From assembly GCA_937895975.1 (NCBI GenBank), contig CALBLG010000104.1:1-21547 (forward strand): a DNA stretch of 21,547 nt. The letters are read 5' to 3'. This document shows, piece by piece, positions 16,063 through 21,547 of the stretch. Position numbers and translations under genes: made by a program. Under the pieces are notes generated by a model. That model did not search any database. It had not been told where the DNA came from and saw nothing but the letters and a program-made list of their open reading frames with translations. Every line of letters starts with the position of its first letter. Position 1 is the stretch's first letter. The stretch comes from an uncultured Slackia sp. (GTDB taxonomy: Bacteria > Actinomycetota > Coriobacteriia > Coriobacteriales > Eggerthellaceae).

Positions 16063-16120
16063 TGGGACACTTCCCTCGAAACTGTCCCTAGAATGGGACA
16101 GTTTCGAGGGAAGTGTCCCA
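16063..16120. repeat. Perfect 26-bp inverted repeat (REP/MITE-like hairpin)
   Basis: Two 26-base arms (16063-16088 and 16095-16120) are exact reverse complements around TAGAAT. The arms start and end with TGGGACA/TGTCCCA-type ends (TGGGACACTTCCC at the left). It lies 13 bases after the permease stop and is not followed by a T-run; the real terminator is separate, 34 bases on. Perfect pairing over 26 bp is unusual for a terminator and suggests a palindromic mobile repeat. TTGGGACATT near 16394 shares part of the end sequence. Confidence 0.85.
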
Positions 16121-16153
16121 CGCCTTGAGCGCACCCGCTCGAGGAAGGCTCGC

Positions 16154-16183
16154 AAAGGCCCGAGTTCGCTCGGGCCTTTTTTT
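16154..16183 (+). terminator. Rho-independent terminator after the permease
   Basis: GGCCCGAG (16157-16164) and CTCGGGCC (16169-16176) form an 8-bp stem with a TTCG tetraloop, extended by AAA/TTT pairing and followed by seven T residues. It is oriented for the permease transcript; on the minus strand only three T residues follow, so it is weaker for mocA. Confidence 0.95.
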
Positions 16184-16523
16184 GTACGGAAGGGGAGGAC
16201 GGTACTGGATTGGGAAACGGCTTCTCGCGTTGCTGGGTCGGTAGGCTGCCCTCCCGATCACGCGACTCGGCGCATGTTTTCGGGCGGTTTTTGTGTCTCG
16301 TCGGCTCAGCGAGAAGATCGATATGATTTTCGATCTGGGGTTTTGCAAAGTGGTTTCCTTCTGGAAAACCTCGCTGGCAGGAAAGCCGTCCCTTGGGACA
16401 TTCTTTCTGTCAAAACCGGCGGGAAATCGTGCGCGAGCGCCCCTTGAACGGCGTTTTCGACCATTCCCAAACCGAACAGAACGAACAGGACGAACAGGCG
16501 TAAGCGTCGACGTAGCTATGCAG
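16184..16523. other. 340-base gap between the permease terminator and the mocA 3' end
   Basis: No convincing gene is seen. The gap holds AGATCGA/TCGATCT (16315-16321 and 16330-16336), a short GTCCC-tt-GGGAC dyad near 16388-16399, and three tandem 9-base units at 16471-16497. A forward frame open from 16293 merges with the FAD subunit frame but has no coding character here and overlaps mocA antisense. Confidence 0.6.
16471..16497. repeat. Three tandem 9-bp repeats
   Basis: ACCGAACAG, AACGAACAG and GACGAACAG follow one another without gaps at 16471-16497, differing only in the first two bases. They lie just beyond the 3' end of mocA. Confidence 0.75.
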
Positions 16524-17165
16524 CTATCTGGCTCCGTCGATGTGTTGCGCGCTTTGGGCGACATGCCGCCGAAGCGCTTGCAAGTTGGCGGGCGTGTCCA
16601 CGTCGAACATCTCCCATGCGCTTGCGGCTTGAACCACGCGCACGCGATTGGCGTGCGCCTTCGCGACGAACCCGCCGCCTTTGGCAGGCGGAAGCGAGCG
16701 AAGCTCGTCGAACGCCCACGAGGGGAATACCACGGGCGCGCCCGCCACGCCGCCGAAGCTGGCGCGCCATATGAAGCCGGGCTCGTCCGCGACGGCGCGC
16801 AGCAGTGCGGCGATGGTGCGCGGGTCGATAAGCGGTTGGTCGCCCTGAACGAACATGACGGCGTCGCAGCCGCGCAGGGCCTCCATGCCCAGCAAAACCG
16901 CGTCGTTGCGCAGGGGCTTGTCGTGCAGAATCGCCGGGATTCCCATCGCATCGCACAGTCTTGCGACATCGGCGTGGCGCGTTACCGCGACGCGCTCGCC
17001 GAACAGATTGTCGGTCGCCCGAATGGTGCACGCGATCAGCGGCTCGCCGCACAGGTCGGCCATGAGCTTGTTGCCGCCGAAGCGCGTCCCTGCGCCCGAT
17101 GCCATGACGATGCAGCCGTGTTTTCGCTTTGTCGGTTCTTCGGCGTTGCCATTGGAATGGCCCAT
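16524..17165 (-). CDS. mocA: MocA-like molybdenum cofactor cytidylyltransferase
   Basis: A 213-residue nucleotidyltransferase of the MobA/MocA group, expected to transfer CMP from CTP to molybdopterin, giving the cytosine dinucleotide cofactor used by xanthine-dehydrogenase-type hydroxylases. The N-terminal substrate loop reads MASGAGTRFGGNKLMADLCG and the middle has VQGDQPLI, where the Asp binds magnesium and the nucleotide. The location next to a molybdenum hydroxylase operon favours MocA over MobA, and over other sugar-nucleotide transferases. AAAGGAGG (complement of 17173-17180) lies seven bases before ATG 17165, a near-ideal ribosome site. It is divergent from the hydroxylase operon and the two share the 123-base gap 17166-17288. 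Confidence 0.9.
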   Translation of the reverse strand: MGHSNGNAEEPTKRKHGCIVMASGAGTRFGGNKLMADLCGEPLIACTIRATDNLFGERVAVTRHADVARLCDAMGIPAILHDKPLRNDAVLLGMEALRGCDAVMFVQGDQPLIDPRTIAALLRAVADEPGFIWRASFGGVAGAPVVFPSWAFDELRSLPPAKGGGFVAKAHANRVRVVQAASAWEMFDVDTPANLQALRRHVAQSAQHIDGAR

Positions 17166-17243
17166 ATGGGAGCCTCCTTTGCGAATTCGATGGTTGAGCG
17201 GGCGTTTTTCGCTGGCGTTAGGCGTCTTGCGTCCGTTCGACAG

Positions 17244-17280
17244 TATAATTGGACCGTTTGCAATCCTTCGAAAAACGGAG
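17244..17280 (+). promoter_or_regulatory. -10 box and ribosome site of the hydroxylase operon
   Basis: TATAAT (17244-17249) is a perfect -10 box in the gap between mocA and the FAD subunit gene; no good -35 is seen at 16-18 bases. A start near 17256 would exclude the in-frame ATG at 17190 as a translation start. ACGGAG (17275-17280) then acts as the Shine-Dalgarno sequence, eight bases before ATT 17289. This decides the unusual start of the next gene. Confidence 0.6.
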
Positions 17281-17288
17281 CGAGAACC

Positions 17289-18080
17289 ATTATTACCTTC
17301 CAAAAATATGTGCGCCCCCGCAGCCTTGAAGAGGCCTGGGAGCTGAACCAGAAGAAGCGCAACCGCATAGTGGGCGGCATGCTGTGGCTGAAGATGTGCA
17401 CCCGCGCGTGCGGCACGGCCATAGACCTGTGCGATTTGGGGCTCGGCGAAATCGAGGAGACCGAAAACGAGTTCCGCATCGGCGCCATGGTGTCGCTGCG
17501 CCAGCTCGAAACGCATGCCGGCCTTGCCGCGTATTCCAACGGCGCCGTCGCCGAAGCGCTTAAAGATATCGTGGGCGTGCAATTCCGAAATGGCGCCACG
17601 GTGGGCGGAAGCCTGTGGCGACGCATGGGCTTTTCCGACGTGCTCACGCTGTTCATGGCCATGGACAGCTACATCGAGCTGCACCGCGGCGGCATTGTGG
17701 CGCTGGAGGAATTCGCGGCAATGCCGTATGACAGCGACATTCTGGTTCGCCTGATCGTCAAGAAGCGCCCGGGCGCGTTCGCCTACGGCGCGGTGCGCAA
17801 GCAGAGCACCGACCTGCCGTCGCTGAATTGCGCGGCGTCGAAATGCGGCGACGAATATCGCGTGGTGGTGGGCTCGCGCCCCGCCCGCGCTGTGGTGCTG
17901 CGCGATGAGCAGGGGCTTCTTGCGGCGGGCGTCACCGAGCAAAGCGCTGCGGCGTTCGCCGACTATGCGGCGCAGCGCATCGCGGTCTCGGGCAACATGT
18001 GGGGCAGCGCGCAATACCGCCGCGCCCTGGTGCCCGTGCTCGTGCGCCGTACGCTTGCGGCTTTGGGGGAGGCTCTGTAG
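17289..18080 (+). CDS. xdhB: Molybdenum hydroxylase FAD-binding subunit, ATT start
   Basis: A 263-residue FAD subunit of the xanthine dehydrogenase/CO dehydrogenase medium-chain family, which passes electrons from the 2Fe-2S clusters to NAD or another acceptor. FAD-binding regions are IVGGMLWLKM near residues 24-33 and FRNGATVGGSLWRRMGFSD around 98-116. It is slightly short for the family. The proper start appears to be ATT at 17289 (or 17292): the sequence IITFQKYVRPRSLEEAWELN fits the usual beginning of these proteins, and ACGGAG stands eight bases upstream. GTG 17310 is the next canonical start but would cut seven conserved-looking residues and has no ribosome site. The gene overlaps the 2Fe-2S gene by one base. 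The symbol follows the E. coli three-subunit naming; the substrate is unproven. Confidence 0.88.
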   Translation: MITFQKYVRPRSLEEAWELNQKKRNRIVGGMLWLKMCTRACGTAIDLCDLGLGEIEETENEFRIGAMVSLRQLETHAGLAAYSNGAVAEALKDIVGVQFRNGATVGGSLWRRMGFSDVLTLFMAMDSYIELHRGGIVALEEFAAMPYDSDILVRLIVKKRPGAFAYGAVRKQSTDLPSLNCAASKCGDEYRVVVGSRPARAVVLRDEQGLLAAGVTEQSAAAFADYAAQRIAVSGNMWGSAQYRRALVPVLVRRTLAALGEAL

Positions 18081-18553
18081 TGGACATCAAAATCAAGCTG
18101 AACGGAAAGCCCGTTGCGGCCGACATCCCGGCCGGCATGCTGCTGATCGATTTCGTGCGCGAGCATGGATGCGCCAGCGTGAAGCGCGGCTGCGAGACAT
18201 CGAATTGCGGCTTGTGCACGGTGCTGCTCGACGGCGTGCCGGTGCTGTCGTGCTCAACGCTGGCCGCCCGCGCCGACGGCCGCAGCGTGCAGACGCTCGA
18301 GGGCCTGCAGAACGAGGCAAGCGAATTCGTGGGCTTCATCGCCGACCAAGGCGCCGAGCAGTGTGGCTTTTGCAACCCGGGCTTCGTGATGAACACCATC
18401 GCGCTGCTGCGCGAGAACCCCGACCCGACCGACGACGAGATTCGCGCGTACCTGTGCGGCAATCTGTGCCGCTGTTCAGGCTACGAGGGGCAGCTGCGTG
18501 GCATTCGCGCCTTCCTAGACAGCCGAAATGCGGAAGGGGAGCGCCATGAATAG
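18080..18553 (+). CDS. xdhC: Molybdenum hydroxylase 2Fe-2S subunit
   Basis: A 157-residue iron-sulfur subunit carrying two [2Fe-2S] clusters that link the Mo and FAD subunits. The N-terminal plant-ferredoxin-like cluster motif is CETSNCGLC with a later Cys in VPVLSC, and the C-terminal helical-domain cluster uses CGFC (in QCGFCNPGFVM) and CRC (in CGNLCRCSGY). All eight ligands are present and length is normal. The start is GTG 18080, overlapping the previous stop in TAGTG, with GGGGGAGG (18065-18072) seven bases before it. The stop codon lies eight bases inside the Mo-subunit gene. The symbol follows E. coli naming. Confidence 0.94.
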   Translation: MDIKIKLNGKPVAADIPAGMLLIDFVREHGCASVKRGCETSNCGLCTVLLDGVPVLSCSTLAARADGRSVQTLEGLQNEASEFVGFIADQGAEQCGFCNPGFVMNTIALLRENPDPTDDEIRAYLCGNLCRCSGYEGQLRGIRAFLDSRNAEGERHE

Positions 18554-20794
18554 GCCCGACTACCAATCGGTGGGCAAATCCGTCCGCAAAAAAGACGCCA
18601 TGCAGCTGCTGCTGGGCAAGGCGGTGTACACCCAAGACATCGCGCCCGACGCGCTGGTTGTCAAGCTGCTGCGCAGCCCCCACGCCAACGCCATGGTACA
18701 AAGCATCGATACGCGTAAGGCGAAGAAAATCGCCGGCGTAGTGGACGTGTACACGTGGGAAGACGTGCCGAACCTGCGCTTCAGCAATGCGGGCCAAACC
18801 TACCCCGAAACAAGCCCCTATGACAGGCTGATCATCGATCGCCATGTGCGCTTCGTGGGCGACGTGGTGGCCATCGTGGCCGCCGAAACCGAGGAAGCCG
18901 CCGACAAAGCGCTCGCGCGCATCGAAGTCGCCTACGACGTTCTGGAACCCGTGCTGGATTTCCGCACGGCGAAAGACAGCCCCGTGCTGGTGCACCCCGA
19001 AAAAGACTGGTGGGCCCCACCGCCGATGCCGGCGGCGACGTGGAGGCGGTGCTCGCCGACTGCGACGTGGTGCTCGACCGCACCTACCACACCAAGGCGT
19101 TCAACCAGGCCATGATGGAAACGTTCCGCACGTTCACCGAGCTCGACCCGTATGGCCGCCTGCATGTGATTTCATCCACGCAAATCGTGTTCCACGTGCG
19201 CCGCATTCTCTCGCATGCGTTGGGCATCCCGAAAGGTCGCATTCGCGTGGAGAAACCGCGCATTGGCGGCGGGTTCGGCGCGAAGCAAACCGCGGTAAGC
19301 GAAATGTATCCGGCGTTCGTCACCATGAAGACGGGCCGCCCCGCGATGTGCGTGTTCACGCGCGAAGAATCGCAGACGTGTGGCTCGCCGCGCCACGAGA
19401 TGCAGGTGCGGGTACGCTTGGGCGCCAACCGCGATGGGCGCATTCGCGCGCTGGACGTTACCACGCTGTCGAACTCGGGCGCGTACGGCGAGCACGGCTG
19501 GGCCACGGTGGGTCTTACCGGACACAAGTCCATCCCGCTGTACACCGGATCGCTCGAGGCGTTCAAATTCGACGCTGAAGTGGTGTATACGAACATGCAG
19601 CCTTCGGGCGCGTACCGCGGGTTCGGCGCCACGCAGGGGCAGTTCGCCGTGGAAAGCGCGGTGAACGAGCTGGCCGAGACGCTGGGGGTCGACCCGGTGG
19701 CGCTGCGCGAGCGCAACATGCTGCGCGAGGGCATGGTGATGCCCGCGTATTTCAACGAGGTGGCGAACGCGTGCGCGCTCGACCGCTGCATGGAGCACTG
19801 CCGCGACATGTTCGATTGGGAGGCCAAATACCCCGTGCGCGACATGGGCAACGGCAAGGTGCGCGCCGCAGGTGTGGCCATGTCCATGCAAGGGTCGGGC
19901 ATTTCGGGCATCGATGTGGGGTCGGTCACCGTCAAGCTGAACGATGACGGCACATATATGCTGCTCATCGGCGCGGCTGACATGGGCACGGGCTGCGACA
20001 CCATTCTGGCGCAGATGGTCGCCGAGCATATGGATTGCTCGGTCGACGACGTGTCGGTGTTCGGCGCCGATACCGACGCCTCGCCGTACGACTCGGGTTC
20101 GTACGCGTCTTCCACCACCTACGTCACCGGCATGGCCGTGGAAAAGGCATGCGGGCAGCTGAAAGGGCGCCTGTGCGAAATCGCCGCCGAGGCGCTGGGT
20201 TGCGATGCGGGCGAGCTTGCCTTCGAGGACGGCCGCGTGGTGCGCGAGGCCACGGGCGAGGAAATGTCGCTGGTCGACGTGGCGACGAAAAGCCAGGTGA
20301 GCAATTGTCTGTCGCCCGAGGCCACTGCCATGCATTCGTCACCGGTGTCGCCGCCGCCGTTCATGGTTGGCATGGCGGAAATCGAGCTCGATCGAGAAAC
20401 CGGCGTGGTGAAGGTGCTGAACTACGACGCCGTGGTGGATTGCGGCATCGCCATCAACCCGGCGCTCGCGCGCATTCAGGCCGAAGGTGGCATCGTGCAG
20501 GGCATCGGGCACACGCTGTTCGAAGACGTCACGCGCACGCCCAAGGGCAAGATTCGCGAATCCAGCCTGTTCACGTACCGTTTGCCGACGCGTTTGGACA
20601 CGGGCGACATCCGCGTGGAGTTCGAGAATTCCTACGAGCCCACCGGCCCGTTCGGCGCGAAATCCATCGGCGAGATCGTGATCAACACGCCGGCGCCGGC
20701 CATCGCGCACGCGATTTACCGCGCGACGGGTGTGTGGCATCGCGAGTTGCCCATTCTGCCCGAGCATATTCTGCTGGCGAAGCCGGGGGAGTAG
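18546..20794 (+). pseudogene. xdhA: Molybdenum hydroxylase Mo-binding subunit, one-base frameshift
   Basis: The catalytic subunit of a xanthine-dehydrogenase-type hydroxylase is read in two frames: 18546 to about 19010 gives the N-terminal part ending VHPEKDW, and from 19010 to the TAG at 20792-20794 the rest continues with GPTADAGGDVEAVL. Adding one G at 19009-19010 gives DWVGPT and a continuous product of about 749 residues, normal for the family, so a single missing base explains everything. Both parts look functional: RIGGGFGAKQ and SGAYRGFGATQGQ are Mo-cofactor-binding loops, and GAKSIGEI near the C-terminus carries the expected catalytic Glu. It overlaps the 2Fe-2S gene start-to-stop. 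Either the gene is recently inactivated, the base was lost in sequencing, or ribosomes shift here. With YqeC following it, a selenium-dependent hydroxylase of purines or a related heterocycle is likely. Confidence 0.88.
20785..20790 (+). promoter_or_regulatory. Ribosome site deciding the ATT start of yqeC
   Basis: GGGGGA at 20785-20790, inside the last codons of the Mo subunit, lies six bases before ATT 20797. The first canonical in-frame start, TTG 20809, is 18 bases away, too far for this site. Confidence 0.55.
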
Positions 20795-20796
20795 CC

Positions 20797-21540
20797 ATTC
20801 TCGCTGAGTTGCTGCATATAGAACCAGGCGTGACGGCCGTCATGGGCGCGGGCGGAAAATCGACGTTGGTGCGTGCGCTGGCTGGCGAACTGTCGGCCGG
20901 CGCGCGCGTAATCGTGGCCACCAGCACGAAGATGTTCGTGCCCGATTGGTGCCCGGTCGTGCTGTGCGCCGCATCGGGCGAGCCCGCTGCGCGGAAGGGC
21001 GGTTTGGCACTTTCCGCGGACGAATCGGGCTCGATGGCTTCGACGCTTGCTTCGGTCGAGGCGGCTTTCTCGGAAAGCGACGTGGTGTGCGTCGGCTCTG
21101 CCCATGAGCCAACGGAAAAGCTGCAAAGTCCCGGCCTTGATTTTTCTGAGTTGGCTGGCATTGCAGACTACGTGTTGGTCGAGGCCGACGGCGCTCGGCA
21201 CTTGCCGTTAAAGGCGCATGAGTCGCGCGAGCCGGTGATTCCCGAATGCGCGGCGCGCGTTGTGTGCGTGGCGGGAGTCGATGGCGTGGGCGAACCTATT
21301 TCGCGCGCATGCCATCGTCCGCGGCGGTTCGCGCAGCTCGCGGGCGTCTCGGAAGATGCTCCTGCAACGGTGGAAGCGGTGGCGGCGGTTTTAAACGCCG
21401 AAAGCCTGCACGACGTGGTTTTCATCAATAAAGTCGAGTCGGCCGAACAGCGCGAAACGGCTGCGCACCTTGCTTCGCTCTTGAATACGCCCGCGGTTGC
21501 GGGAAGCCTTTGGAGGAATGAATTTCGATGCTTGCGGTAA
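20797..21540 (+). CDS. yqeC: YqeC-like selenium-dependent hydroxylase accessory protein, ATT start
   Basis: A 247-residue protein matching YqeC, a putative P-loop protein associated with selenium-dependent molybdenum hydroxylases. The N-terminal GVTAVMGAGGKSTLVRALA holds a GxGGKST nucleotide loop (Lys21), followed by VIVATSTKMF, and the middle has DYVLVEADGARHLPLKAHE, a typical YqeC block with the VEADG motif. The reading frame has no ATG or GTG in the right place; ATT 20797 gives (M)LAELLHIEPGVTAVMG, the expected beginning, with GGGGGA six bases upstream. TTG 20809 is the fallback and would trim four residues. The gene begins two bases after the Mo-subunit stop, and its stop overlaps the start of the next gene. 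Its presence is the main sign that this hydroxylase is of the selenium-dependent kind. Confidence 0.86.
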   Translation: MLAELLHIEPGVTAVMGAGGKSTLVRALAGELSAGARVIVATSTKMFVPDWCPVVLCAASGEPAARKGGLALSADESGSMASTLASVEAAFSESDVVCVGSAHEPTEKLQSPGLDFSELAGIADYVLVEADGARHLPLKAHESREPVIPECAARVVCVAGVDGVGEPISRACHRPRRFAQLAGVSEDAPATVEAVAAVLNAESLHDVVFINKVESAEQRETAAHLASLLNTPAVAGSLWRNEFRCLR

Positions 21541-21547
21541 TTCGCGC
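21528..21547 (+). CDS. yqeB: Start of a probable yqeB (cut by the window edge)
   Basis: Only six codons are present, MLAVIR followed by an incomplete Ala codon. GGAGGA at 21512-21517 stands ten bases upstream and the start overlaps the yqeC stop. YqeB, the usual partner of YqeC in selenium-dependent molybdenum hydroxylase loci, begins with a similar hydrophobic VIRGAGD-type strand, so the call rests on neighbourhood and very few residues. ATG 21518 in another frame is possible. Confidence 0.5.

Noticed and set aside
17166..18014. Upstream extension of the mocA frame on the minus strand
   Set aside because: MocA homology starts just after ATG 17165, which has an excellent AAAGGAGG site; the extension is antisense to the FAD subunit.
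1..21547. CRISPR array, tRNA, rRNA, integrase, transposase gene or attachment sites
   Set aside because: No spaced direct repeats of CRISPR type, no tRNA- or rRNA-like sequence and no recombinase gene were found; the only repeats are the short hairpins and the 9-base units listed.

Overview
This is a high-GC bacterial window with dense, short-spaced operons. The gene content (a Tat-exported ferredoxin-type lipoprotein, a DmsA-like molybdenum oxidoreductase beside a LysR regulator, a molybdenum hydroxylase operon of the selenium-dependent type, hypAB, a purine permease) suggests an anaerobic gut actinobacterium of the Coriobacteriia, most likely Eggerthellaceae. That placement rests on gene content and protein style, not on any marker gene; no rRNA or tRNA gene was seen.

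Layout. (1) 1-2515, plus strand: the 3' end of an AGCS amino-acid:cation symporter closed by a strong terminator, then a D-amino-acid aminotransferase and a stand-alone D-glutamate cyclase, which together look like a D-alanine/D-glutamate module. (2) 2771-6196, minus strand: a LysR-type regulator followed by a cytoplasmic-looking DmsA-like catalytic subunit without partner subunits; several dyads that could be LysR operators lie before it and in the divergent 6197-6467 region. (3) 6468-10478, plus strand: a Tat/lipobox ferredoxin-family protein, a terminator-like hairpin, then hypA, hypB, a small helical protein and a CrtC/AttH-type lipocalin-fold protein in tight succession. (4) 10724-14326, plus strand: a complete FecCD-type ABC importer (lipoprotein, permease, ATPase) with a SAM methyltransferase at the end; a palindrome overlaps its likely promoter. 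(5) 14566-16050, plus strand: an NCS2 nucleobase permease, followed by a perfect 26-bp hairpin and a canonical terminator. (6) 16524-21547: mocA on the minus strand, divergent from FAD, 2Fe-2S and Mo subunits of a xanthine-dehydrogenase-type hydroxylase, then yqeC and the first codons of a probable yqeB.

How the parts fit. The NCS2 permease could import a purine, MocA would make the cytosine dinucleotide form of the molybdenum cofactor, and YqeC/YqeB are the accessory proteins associated with selenium-dependent molybdenum hydroxylases; the hydroxylase would oxidise the purine or a similar heterocycle. HypA/HypB handle nickel for a metalloenzyme encoded elsewhere, and the nearby FecCD importer could carry a nickel or iron chelate, but its cargo is not shown by sequence.

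The oddest features are in the hydroxylase operon. The Mo subunit carries a one-base frameshift near 19010 whose repair gives a full-length protein, and both the FAD subunit and YqeC appear to start at ATT codons placed correctly behind Shine-Dalgarno sequences. These could be sequence errors, a decaying locus, or deliberately weak translation starts.
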